From VAXT01 sp963827725 (GTDB lineage: Bacteria; Actinomycetota; Thermoleophilia; Gaiellales; Gaiellaceae), in contig CAWHBM010000003.1 in NCBI GenBank assembly GCA_963827725.1, positions 286,642-350,641 of the forward strand: a stretch of 64,000 bases of DNA, in the 5' to 3' direction. Of this stretch, positions 1-8,861 are shown piece by piece; the first letter of the stretch is position 1; each line of letters opens with the position of its first letter. A program made the translations under genes and the position numbers. The notes beneath the pieces are model-generated. The model was not told where the DNA came from, searched no databases, and saw nothing but the letters and a program-made list of their open reading frames with translations.

Positions 1-1173
1 GAGTCGGCGCGCACTGCGCCGTCATGCCCGAGGACGTGAGCCCGGCGCTAGACGCCTTCCGCCTCCCGCTCTCGGCGATCCGCGACGCCGAGCTGGTCGT
101 CGTCCTCGGCGACGACCCGGTCGTCGAACGGGCTCCGATCGTCGACCTCTGGCTACGCGCGGCGCGCAGAGCAGGCGCGGATGTCGTCACGACTCCGATC
201 GGAGCCGCGGACCGCGGCGTCGGCGCTGTCCGCGACGGCGAGCTCGGCTCCCGGCTTCGCGACGAGCGAGCGCGCGATCCTGATCTGGTCAGGCCCGGGA
301 GGCCGAGGTGGTGCGACGGTCGCCGCGCTCGCAGCAGAGCTCGGCTTCGCCGACAAGCCGGGCTGCGGCGCCTTCCAGCTCCTGGAGACCGCGAACGGGC
401 GCGGCGTCGCAGACGCATGGGCCGCCGCCGCCGAGGGGGAAGAGGCGGATCCCGAGCCGATCGAGCTCCTGATCGTGTCGGGCGACGAAGCGGCCGCGAA
501 TCCCGACGTTCGGGCCCTCGCCGAGCGCGCTTCGAAGGTGCTGGCGATCTCGATGTTCCGCTCGCCTCTCGCCGGCTGGACCGATCTCGTCCTTCCCGGT
601 ACGAGCTACCTCGAGCGCGACGGCACCTACATGAACCTCGAAGGCAGGCTCCAGCGCCTTCGCCGGGCTGTCATCCCGCCCTGCCCGGACGAGCTCGCCT
701 GGATCGCGAAGCTCGCGGAGCGCTTCGGCGTCGAGGTCTCGCCCCATGCGCCACAGGTCTTCGCCGAGATCTCGGAGCGCTGCTACGGAGGGCTCGACTA
801 CACCGGGATCGGCGAGCGCGCCTCGTTGCCTGCGCGCGCTTCCGAGGTCGAGGTTCCCGCCGCTGCGGCCCCAGCGAAGCGAAACGGGAAGGGCAGCGGC
901 CTTCGCCTGATCACGTATCGCCCGCTCTTCTCGGGGCCTGCCGTCGAACGCGTCACCGAGCTCCAGTTCCAGCGGCCCGCTCCGGAGATCGAGCTTTCCC
1001 CCGAGGACACGGCCAGGCTCGGCCTCGAGCCCGGCGGCTCCGTCAGCGTCCGCTCCAACGGCACCTCGGTGGAACTTCGCGCGCGCGTGAACAAGCTCCT
1101 CGCGGCGGGCGTCGCCCGAGTCGCGGCGGAGCACGCCCAGGGCCTCGGCACGCACGTGGAGGTTGGGAGATGA
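1..1173 (+). CDS. nuoG: NADH-quinone oxidoreductase subunit G, 3' part, frameshifted
   Basis: This is the C-terminal part of the large Fe-S/molybdopterin-fold subunit of complex I; the gene begins before the window. The first segment reads in frame 3 (ELVVVLGDDPVVERAPIVDL) and matches the NuoG/molybdopterin-oxidoreductase fold. The rest reads in frame 1 (ILIWSGPGGRGG, then DLVLPGTSYLERDGTYMNLE, the conserved 'T-x-x-E-x-x-G-T-x-x-N-x-E-G-R' region). The frame change lies between about 190 and 265 and equals one extra base. It is followed by nuoH after a gap of about 170 bases, while all later nuo genes overlap. Subunit assignment is secure. Whether the frameshift is real is doubtful, because the same kind of shift recurs in many genes here. 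Confidence 0.9.
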
Positions 1174-1287
1174 GCCAAACGTCGAGTACTGCTTGCGCGT
1201 TCCTCGGGCGTGCTCGCGGTGCGGGGCCGGAGGGAACAGTATTCGCAATACGGGCCCGGAGAGCCCCGTGCCGCGAGCGGCGTCAGG

Positions 1288-1325
1288 CGACGGCGGAGCC
1301 GGGCTTTGCCCGGCGGGAGCCGTCG
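1288..1325. other. nested hairpin in the nuoG-nuoH gap
   Basis: Two perfect 7-bp stems are nested. The outer is CGACGGC/GCCGTCG (1288-1294 with 1319-1325) and the inner is GCCGGGC/GCCCGGC (1298-1304 with 1308-1314) around a TTT loop. A smaller stem, GTATT-CGC-AATAC, lies upstream near 1241-1253. The hairpin ends 16 bases before the nuoH ATG. There is no T-run after it, so a simple terminator is unlikely. It could be an RNA-processing or stability element that adjusts nuoG versus nuoH output, or a REP-like extragenic palindrome. Confidence 0.6.
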
Positions 1326-1341
1326 CCGGCGAGGGGCGCGC

Positions 1342-2328
1342 ATGAACGAGCCCTGGTGGATCGACCTGATCAAAGCGGTCGTGATCGTGAACCTGCTGCT
1401 CGGGATCTTCGCGTACATGACCTGGGTCGAGCGAAAGCTGATCGGGCGCATGCAGCAGCGCTACGGCCCCAACCGGGCAGGCTGGTTCGGGCTGCTCCAG
1501 CCGATCGCCGACCTCGTCAAGCTGATCCGCAAGGAGAGCTTCTACCCCGCGACCGCGGTCGGGGTGCTCTACATCGGGGCGCCGCTCATCTCGGCCGCGA
1601 CAGCGCTCCTCGCGTTCGCCGTCATCCCCTGGGGTGGAGGCTGGAACATTGCCGGCTACGACGTCTCCGGCGCGATCGTGGACGTGCCGATCTCCCTGAT
1701 CCTCATCTTCGCCCTCGGCTCCATCGGGGTCTACGGCTTCATCGTCGGCGGCTGGGCCTCCGACTCGAAGTACGCATTGCTCGGCTCGATGCGGACCTGC
1801 GCTCAGCTCGTCTCGTATGAGGTCGCGCTTGCCCTGTCCGTGCTCGGTGTCGTGCTCATGGCAGGCTCGCTCTCACTCACGGAGATCGTCGCGAAGCAGG
1901 AGGAGACGATCTGGTACGCCGTGCCGCAGGTGATCGGCCTGCTCGTGTTCTTCGCCGCCGGAACCGCCGAGACGAACCGGCCGCCGTTCGACCTGCCCGA
2001 GGCCGACACAGAACTCGTCGCCGGGTACCACACCGAGTACAGCGGCATGCGCTTCGGGCTCTTCTCGATGGCGGAGTACGTGAACATGATCACGCTCTCC
2101 GGGCTCTGCGTGACGCTCTTCCTCGGCGGCTGGCACGGGCCGTGGGAGCCGCTCGGCCCGCTCTGGTTCGTGCTCAAGGTTTTCGTGCTGATCTTCCTCT
2201 TCATCTGGCTGCGAGCGACGCTGCCGAGACTTCGATACGACCAGTTGATGGCCTTCGGCTGGAAGGTGCTCCTCCCCGTCGCGACCTTGAACGCTCTCGT
2301 CACCGCCGCCCTGGTGGTCGCCCTGTGA
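1342..2328 (+). CDS. nuoH: NADH-quinone oxidoreductase subunit H
   Basis: Membrane subunit of complex I that contacts the peripheral arm and forms part of the quinone-binding chamber. The sequence has the family signatures WVERKLIGRMQQRYGPNRAG near the N-terminus and ETNRPPFDLPEADTELVAGY in the middle, with about eight hydrophobic segments and about 328 residues, the usual length. I chose ATG 1342 because translation from it starts at the conserved N-terminus (MNEPWWIDLIK). An upstream in-frame ATG at 1210 would add a non-conserved, Arg-rich leader that runs through the hairpin. The stop overlaps the nuoI GTG. Confidence 0.95.
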   Translation: MNEPWWIDLIKAVVIVNLLLGIFAYMTWVERKLIGRMQQRYGPNRAGWFGLLQPIADLVKLIRKESFYPATAVGVLYIGAPLISAATALLAFAVIPWGGGWNIAGYDVSGAIVDVPISLILIFALGSIGVYGFIVGGWASDSKYALLGSMRTCAQLVSYEVALALSVLGVVLMAGSLSLTEIVAKQEETIWYAVPQVIGLLVFFAAGTAETNRPPFDLPEADTELVAGYHTEYSGMRFGLFSMAEYVNMITLSGLCVTLFLGGWHGPWEPLGPLWFVLKVFVLIFLFIWLRATLPRLRYDQLMAFGWKVLLPVATLNALVTAALVVAL

Positions 2329-2821
2329 GCCCGCAGCCAGTCGACTCTCTCCGCGGCTTCGGCGTGACGCTGAGGCAGATCTTCAAGAAGCCGATCACGC
2401 AGCAGTACCCGGAGTACAAGCGACCCGTCTACCCGCGCTTCCGCGGCCGCCACCGGCTCTGGCGACACGAGAACGGGCTCGAGAAGTGCGTCGGCTGCTC
2501 GCTCTGCGCGGCGGCCTGCCCGGCCGACTGCATCCGGGTCGTCGCCGAGGAGAACACCGCCGACAAACGCGTCTCGCCCGGCGAGCGGTACGCCCGCATC
2601 TACGAGATCAACCTCTCCCGCTGCATCTTCTGCGGCTACTGCGAGCTCGCCTGCCCGTTCGACGCGATCACGCTCGAGCAGGAGTTCGAGATCTCCGAGT
2701 ACTCGCGCGACGACCTGATCTACACCAAGGACATGCTGCTCGCGGAGCCGATCAAGCGCGTCCCCGTGGCCGACCGCGACCTCTACGACACGCCGATCCC
2801 GGCCTACAAGGAACGGCGTAG
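2325..2821 (+). CDS. nuoI: NADH-quinone oxidoreductase subunit I (2x 4Fe-4S)
   Basis: Ferredoxin-like subunit that relays electrons through clusters N6a and N6b towards quinone. Two 4Fe-4S motifs are present: CVGCSLCAAACPADC and CIFCGYCELACPFD. The GTG start at 2325 overlaps the nuoH TGA. The reading frame does not stop at the expected end: after AYKERR it stays open to 3209 across nuoJ. A TAG one frame away at 2819-2821, sitting on the nuoJ GTG, is the likely true stop, so a single base seems to be missing near 2818. This is one of the few -1 events in the window. Confidence 0.9.
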
Positions 2822-3354
2822 TGGGCGACGTCGTCGTCTGGGCCGTCTGGGTGATCGCCGCGTTCGCCTGCCTCGGCTCGGGCGCAGCGGTCGTGAGCTT
2901 CTCGAACCCCTACTACTCCGCGCTCGCGCTGATCGGGAATCTCGCGTCGCTCGCCGTTCTCTATCTGATGCTGTCCGCGGAATTCATCGCCGCCGCGCAG
3001 GTCCTCGTCTACGCCGGCGCCGTGATGGTCATGTTCCTCTTCGTCATCGCCTATCTCGGCCGGCACGCCGAAGCTCCCTGGGCCGGGGGGCCGAGTTGGC
3101 AGGCGCTCGGCGCGGTCGCCGCCGCGGGTGCGCTGATGGTGGAGATCGTGGTCGTCATCGGCTTGCAGGCGAGCGGCCGGCTCTCGGACGCGCCCGCGAT
3201 CGACGCTAGCTTCGGGAGCCCGTACGAGGTGGGCAAGCTGTTCCTGACCGACCACCTGCTGGCGTTCGAGATCACGTCGATCGTCCTGCTGGCGGCCGCG
3301 GTCGGGGGGGTCGTCCTCGGCAGCCATGCGCGAGGCGAGGAGGAGGCCGCGTGA
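2821..3354 (+). CDS. nuoJ: NADH-quinone oxidoreductase subunit J
   Basis: Membrane subunit of complex I with five predicted transmembrane helices in 177 residues. The conserved third helix reads EFIAAAQVLVYAGAVMVMFL; the pi-bulge/Tyr region (VYAGAVMV) of NuoJ is clear. GTG 2821 overlaps the inferred nuoI stop, and the end overlaps nuoK by four bases, so the genes are probably translationally coupled. No disruption seen. Confidence 0.95.
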   Translation: MGDVVVWAVWVIAAFACLGSGAAVVSFSNPYYSALALIGNLASLAVLYLMLSAEFIAAAQVLVYAGAVMVMFLFVIAYLGRHAEAPWAGGPSWQALGAVAAAGALMVEIVVVIGLQASGRLSDAPAIDASFGSPYEVGKLFLTDHLLAFEITSIVLLAAAVGGVVLGSHARGEEEAA

Positions 3355-3659
3355 TGGGGCCGGACCTCACCTGGTACCTGGCGATCGCCGCTTTCCTGTT
3401 CGCGATCGGAGCGCTCGGAGTGATGCTCAGGCGCAGCCCGCTGATCGTCCTGCTCTCGCTCGAGATCATGCTGAACGGCGCAAACCTCGCCCTGATCACG
3501 TTCTCGCGCCACCACGGCGAGCTCGACGGCCAGATCTTTGCGCTCGCGGTCATGGCGGTGGCCGCGGCTGAGGTCGTGGTCGGCCTCGGGCTGATCGTCG
3601 CGGTGCACCGCCGAAGGCTCGACCTGGACGTCGACAAGCTGTCGACGTTGCGCGGATGA
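3351..3659 (+). CDS. nuoK: NADH-quinone oxidoreductase subunit K
   Basis: Small three-helix subunit of the complex I proton pathway (MrpC-like). At about 102 residues it is normal length. Conserved helices 2 and 3 are present (LLSLEIMLNGANLALITF, with the buried Glu of 'SLEIMLN', and VMAVAAAEVVVGLGLIVAV with the second Glu). The start is GTG 3351 or ATG 3354; both overlap the nuoJ stop. The end overlaps nuoL by four bases. Confidence 0.95.
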   Translation: MMGPDLTWYLAIAAFLFAIGALGVMLRRSPLIVLLSLEIMLNGANLALITFSRHHGELDGQIFALAVMAVAAAEVVVGLGLIVAVHRRRLDLDVDKLSTLRG

Positions 3660-5546
3660 TCGCGGCGGCCTGGGTCTGCCTCCTCGCGCCGCTGGGCGCC
3701 GCGGTCGCCATCACGCTCGGCGGCACCCTTTGGTCACGCCGCGTGGCCGGCTACCTCGCGACCGCGTCCGTGGCGACCTCGTTCGTGGCCGCGGCCGTCG
3801 CCTTCTTCTCGATCCTGGGTGACCCCGCGGAGGAGCGCACTCATTACTCGACGGCCTGGACGTGGCTGGCCGCGGGCGACTTCGACGTCGGCCTGACGCT
3901 GCTCGTAGACCCGCTCTCGATCTTCATGATGCTGATCGTCTCCGGCGTCGGCGCACTCATCGTCGGCTACTCGATCGGCTACATGAACGGCGACGAGGAG
4001 GAGCGGCGCTTCTTCGCCTACATGGCCCTCTTCGTCTTCTCGATGCTCCTGCTCGTCCAGGGCGGCAACTACCTGATGCTGCTCGTCGGCTGGGGCCTCG
4101 TCGGGCTCAGCTCGTACCTGCTGATCGGCTTCCACCACGAGCGGCCAGCCGCCGTGGCGGCCGCCAAGAAGGCGTTCATCATGAACGCGTTCGGCGACGC
4201 GACGATGGCGCTCGCCTTCTTCGTGCTCATCCAGCGGACTGGCTCGCTCTCGTTCGACTCGGGGTTCGAGTGGGCTAGCGGCGCCGAGGGCTCATGGGCG
4301 GTGAACCTCGTCGCGCTCGGGCTGCTCGGCGGCGCCGTTGCGAAGTCGGCGCAGCTCCCGCTTCAGACGTGGCTGCCCGACGCGATGGAAGGCCCGACGC
4401 CAGTCAGCGCGCTCATCCACGCAGCGACGATGGTGACGGCCGGCGTCTACCTGCTCGTGCGCACGTCGCCGGTGTTCGAGGCGGCGCCGCCCGTTCAGGA
4501 TCTCGCCGCGGGGCTCGGAGCCGCGACCATTCTGCTCGCGGGGCTGATCGCGCTCGTCCAGGTGGACATCAAGCGCGTGATCGCGTACTCGACGATGTCC
4601 CAGATCGGCTACATGTTCCTCGGAGCCGGCCTCGGCGCGTACGCGAGCTCGATGTTCCACCTGATGACGCACGCGTTCTTCAAGGCGCTCCTCTTCCTCG
4701 CCGCCGGCCTCGTCATCCACGCGCTGCTCGGCGAGCAGGACATGCGGAAGATGGGCGGCCTCAAGCGCTTCCTGCCGCGCACGTACGTCGCGTTCCTGAT
4801 CGGCGCGCTCGCGCTCACCGGAATCCCACCGCTCTCCGGTTTCTTCTCGAAGGACTCGATCCTGGCCTCGGCGCTCGCCGCGGGCTCGTACGGGCAACTG
4901 CTCTTCGTCGTGGGCATCGCCGGGGCTTTCCTGACCGGCCTCTACACGTTCCGGATGGTCTTCCTCGTCTTCGGGGGAGAGCCCTCCGCCTACGCGCGCG
5001 AGCACTTCCACCGGCCGGACCGCTCCGAGCCCTGGCTCTGGATGGGACTTGACCGTCGGCGCTCTCGCCGTGCTCGCGGTGATCGGCGGCTGGATCCAGA
5101 TCCCCGGCCTCTGGCATCCGCTGGCCGACTTCCTGGACCCGGTGGCCGAGCCGCTCGTCGAGCCGACCGGAGCACAAGACGCTTTCGCCAGCCTCCTTGC
5201 GGTCGGGCTCGGGATCGCCGGGATCGTGGTCGCGTGGGCGGTCTACTCGGCCCGCACCATTGCGGTCCCGCAGTGGCGAGGCGTGCGCACCGTGCTCGAG
5301 CACAAGTTCTACTTCGACGAGCTCTACGACCGAGTCTTCTACCGGCCGACGGTCCTGCTCGCACGCACGCTGCGTGACTACGTCGAACGACCTGTCCTCC
5401 TCGGCTCGATCGACGCGATCGCGACCAGCGTGCGCCGCATCGGCAACGAGGTGACCGAGCTCCAGACCGGACTCGTCCGCACGTACGCGCTCTCGATCGC
5501 AGGCGGAGTCACCGTCCTCGCCCTCGTCTTCGTGTGGGTCAGATGA
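3656..5546 (+). CDS. nuoL: NADH-quinone oxidoreductase subunit L, one frameshift
   Basis: The distal antiporter-like proton-pumping subunit. The proton-conducting core is present: GWGLVGLSSYLLIGF, then FGDATMALAFF, KSAQLPLQTWLPDAMEGPTP, HAATMVTAGVYLL and MTHAFFKALLFLAAG with its key Lys and His residues. Near 5040-5050 the frame moves from 2 to 3. Removing one G from the GGG of 'atgggactt' joins WLWM to LTVGALAVLAVIGGW and restores the C-terminal lateral helix region (KFYFDELYDRVFY...), giving about 629 residues. The ATG of nuoM overlaps the stop. Confidence 0.93.
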
Positions 5547-6998
5547 GTAGCTGGCTCGCCACGATCCTCGTCTTCCTCCCGCTCGCCGGCGCGCTCATCG
5601 TCTGGCTGCTGCCGGTGGGGAAAGTGGCAGGTCCCATCGCGTTGCTCGTCGCCCTCACGGAAGTCGGCTTCTGGATCAACGGGTTGACCCTCATGGACTT
5701 CGACCGCGCCGGCGCCGCCCCGAACTTCGACCAACGCTGGACCTGGTTCAGCGATCTTGGCGTCTCGTACCACGTCGGCTTCTACGCGTTCTCGTTCTGG
5801 CTCGCGGGACTCGCGGTCGTCGTGATGGCGGCAGCGATCGCGTACGGCTTCTGGGTCGGGCGCGAGCGGCCCCGCGCGTACTTCGGCCTGATGCTCTTCC
5901 TGACCGCGGCTGTCGTCGGCGTCTTCGCCTCGCAGGATCTCCTGCTCTTCTACGTCTTCTTCGAGGCGATGATGATTCCGCTCTACGTCCTGATCGGCGT
6001 CTGGGGCGGACCGGGCCGGCTGGGCGCGACGGTGAAGTTCGTCATCTACACGATGGCGGGCTCGCTGCTGATGCTCGTCGCGGTCATCGTCTTCGGGCTC
6101 TCGAAGAACTCGTTCGACCTCGTCGACACGGGTACGAGCGACAGCACCTGGCTCTTCCTCGGCTTCGCGATCGCGTTCGCCGTCAAGGCACCCCTGTTCC
6201 CCTTCCACGGCTGGCTCCCGGACGCTTACCGAGAATCGTCGCCGGAGGTTGCCGCCGTCCTTTCCGGCGTGATCTCGAAGGCGGCGATCTTCGGCTTCAT
6301 CTACATCTGCGTCGGGAAGTTCCCAGGTCCATTCGACGACTTCCGAAACGTCCTGCTCGCGTTGGCAGCGGTCGGCCTGGTGTACGGCTCCCTGCTCGCG
6401 TTTCGCGCGCCCGACATACGCGGCGTTATCGCTTACTCGAGCCTTGCGCAGATGGGACTGATCACCATCGGCGTCTTCGCTTTCAACCTCGCGAGCGTTA
6501 GCGGTGCCATTCTGCAATCCGTCAATCACGGCCTTCTCTCGGCAACGCTTTTCCTTCTCGCGGGGACCATCGAACGGAGAACCTCGACAGGTAGGTTCAG
6601 CCAGCTTGGAGGCATGGCGCGAGGGCGGCCGGCTCTCGCAACGACGCTGATGGTGACCGGGATCATCGCGCTCGCCGTTCCGGGTTCCTCAGCGTTTGCG
6701 GGCGAGTTCCTGATCCTCGCCGGCAGTGTTCGACACAGGTTGGGGTTGGGCGGTCGTTGGCGCGGCCGGAATGGTGCTGGCTGCCATGTACATGCTCAGA
6801 CTGATCTCAGCGGTCTTGCATACAGAACGCGGGTCTGCGGTTTCGGAATCGGCCCTCGATCTGCGGCCCGCCGAGCTCGCGATTCTCGTTCCGTTGATCG
6901 CGTGCCTGCTCGCACTCTCGGCATGGCCGGCGGGAATCAGCGACCGCGTCATCCAGAACTCTCCTGGGCTTCCGGCCTTCAGGGAGTTAGAACCATGA
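5543..6998 (+). CDS. nuoM: NADH-quinone oxidoreductase subunit M, one frameshift
   Basis: Antiporter-like proton-pumping subunit. Family markers include FFEAMMIPLYVLIGVWGG, KAPLFPFHGWLPDAY with the conserved Lys, and SSLAQMGLITIGVFAFN. The ATG at 5543 overlaps the nuoL TGA (ATGA). The frame moves from 2 to 3 near 6724 (LILAG to VFDTGWGWAVVGAAG), consistent with one extra base, and the C-terminus ends at 6998 overlapping nuoN. From about 6430 to the end the codon choice is visibly less biased to G/C in third positions than in the first two thirds or in nuoN, although the protein still matches NuoM. Confidence 0.93.
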
Positions 6999-8477
6999 TC
7001 GAGACCCCGACAGTCGACTGGTTCGCGCTCTCGCCCTCACTCGTCCCGCTTGGCGCCGCTGCGATCTGCCTGCTCTCGGCCGTGCTCGCACCTCAATGGC
7101 TCCTCCGGCCCTTCGCGGCGTTCATCTGCGCGCTCGGATTCATCGGCGGGCTCGTCGCGGCGACCCTCGTCTACCTGGAGAGCCCGGACGCCGAGCTCGC
7201 TCATCGCCGACTCGATCAGCCGTGATCGGTTCGCCGCCGTCACGCAGCTGATCGTGATGGGCTCGGGCCTGCTCGCGGTCGGCGTCTCCTACTCCGCGCG
7301 CATGCGCCAGGACCACATCGGCGAGTACTACGCACTGCTCGCCACGGCCGGCGCGGGCATGGCCTTCCTCGTCCAGGCATCGAACCTGATGACGCTCTTC
7401 CTCGGGCTGGAGTGGTTCTCGGTCTGCCTCTACATCCTCTGCGCGATCGAGATCGACCTCGTCGGCTCGCTCGAGGCCGGCCTCAAGTACCTGATCATCG
7501 GCGGGATGGGCTCGGCCGTGCTGCTCTTCGGCTCGGCGCTCGTCTACGGCTCGACCGGCGAGCTCGGCTTCTCGGCGATCGCGGACGCAACTCGCGCTGA
7601 CAACCTCTCCGGCGACCCGATCCTCCTCGTCGGCCTCGCGATGATCCTCGCCGGCCTCGCGTTCAAGGCCTCGGCCGCGCCGTTCCACATGTGGACGCCC
7701 GACGTCTACGAAGGCGCGCCGACGCCGGTGACCGGGTTCATGGCCGCGGCGACGAAGGCAGTCGCTCTCGTCCTCACCTTCCGCCTGCTCACCGTGGCGT
7801 TTCCCGAGAAGGAGGACGTCTGGACGATCGCCGTCGCCTTCCTCGCCTGCGCGTCGCTTGCGTGGGGCAATCTCGCCGCGCTCGTCCAGACGCGGGTGAA
7901 GCGGCTCCTGGCGTACTCCTCGATCTCGCACGCCGGCTTCATGCTGATCGCAATCGCCGCCAACAACCAGCTCGGAGCGCGATCGCTCCTCTACTACCTG
8001 ATCCCATACGCGGCGATCTCGATCGGCGCCTTCGCCGTCGTCGCCGCCCGTGAGCGCGAGCTCGGCGAGACGGTCACGCTCGAGAACCTCGCCGGCTTCG
8101 GCTGGGAGCGTCCGGTGCTCGGCGCCGCGATGTTCACGTTCATGCTCGGCTTCGCCGGCTTCCCGCTGACCGGCGGCTTCATGGGCAAGTTTCTGATCTT
8201 CTCGGCGGCCTCGGAAGCAGGCTGGAACTGGCTCGTGATCGTCGGCGTCGCCGCAACGCTCGTCAGCCTCTACTACTACCTCGCGGTCATCCGCGCGATG
8301 TACATGCGTCCAGCGGCCGAGCTCGGGCTCGCACCGATCGGCGGCTCGCCGCCCCGAGAGGTCATGCTGACGAGCGCAGTGATCGTGGCGATGCTCGTGA
8401 ACGTCGGCGCGTTCTTCGCAATCCAGCCGCTCGTCGACCTGACGAGGACTGCGGCTGAGGTATTACCGCTGGTCTAG
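6995..8477 (+). CDS. nuoN: NADH-quinone oxidoreductase subunit N, one frameshift
   Basis: Third antiporter-like subunit and last gene of the operon. ATG 6995 overlaps the nuoM TGA. The first about 65 residues (MIETPTVDWFALSPSLVPLG...) read in frame 2. Near 7190-7200 the frame moves to 3, and the protein continues LIADSISRDRFAAVTQLIVM to the end. Core motifs include KYLIIGGMGSAVLLFG, FKASAAPFHMWTPDVYEGAP and RLLAYSSISHAGFMLIAIAA, all NuoN-typical. The shift equals one extra base. The 3' end overlaps the convergent small membrane gene by 15 bases. Confidence 0.93.
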
Positions 8478-8807
8478 CGCAGGGCGCCTTAGCTCGACGC
8501 TCAGACCGAGAAGAGCCTGCACGCCGAAGACGGCAAGGCAACCGGAAATGGCGAATGCGGGGGCCCCCGCAGCCGCCCCCGCGACGAGCAGAAGCAGGGC
8601 AACGCCGAACAGGAACGGTTCGAGTGCAGCCGCCGGCTCGACCGGAGCCGCGTCCCGCGCGTCGAGCAGCTCGCCGAGAGCCACGAGCCCACCGATGGCG
8701 ATGACCGGCACCGCCGCGAGCACCAGGTAGAAGGAGAGGCGAGGCCCTCCGGCAGCATGGGCGGCCGCTGCGGCCAGGGCGATCCCGATCGGAATGGAGC
8801 GCCGCAT
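8463..8807 (-). CDS. small membrane protein, unknown
   Basis: A 114-residue hydrophobic protein with about four predicted membrane segments (IPIGIALAAAAAHAAGG, FYLVLAAVPVIAIGGLVALG, PFLFGVALLLLVAGAAAG, FAISGCLAVFGVQALLGL). It ends in a short charged tail. It runs against nuoN, overlapping its 3' end, and is divergent from the adenylate cyclase gene. I do not recognise the family. The in-frame hydrophobic pattern over the whole length supports it being coding. Confidence 0.6.
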   Translation of the reverse strand: MRRSIPIGIALAAAAAHAAGGPRLSFYLVLAAVPVIAIGGLVALGELLDARDAAPVEPAAALEPFLFGVALLLLVAGAAAGAPAFAISGCLAVFGVQALLGLSVELRRPALDQR

Positions 8808-8861
8808 GAACCGGGGTTCGACGATGCTCCCGGCGATCCTGCCGCGTAGGGTGGGCCGGTC

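Noticed and set aside
24..1820. Long plus-strand open frame of 598 codons over nuoG and nuoH
   Set aside because: Only its first about 60 codons look like NuoG. After that it is Arg-rich antiphase sequence, while frame 1 carries clear NuoG and NuoH homology.
2325..3209. NuoI with a C-terminal extension of about 130 residues
   Set aside because: The extension is the shadow of nuoJ in another frame and is Arg-rich. A TAG one base out of frame at 2819 is a better stop.
5040..7200. Programmed +1 frameshifting in nuoL, nuoM and nuoN
   Set aside because: The shift sites share no slippery motif, and similar +1 changes occur in unrelated genes across the window, so sequence error is simpler.
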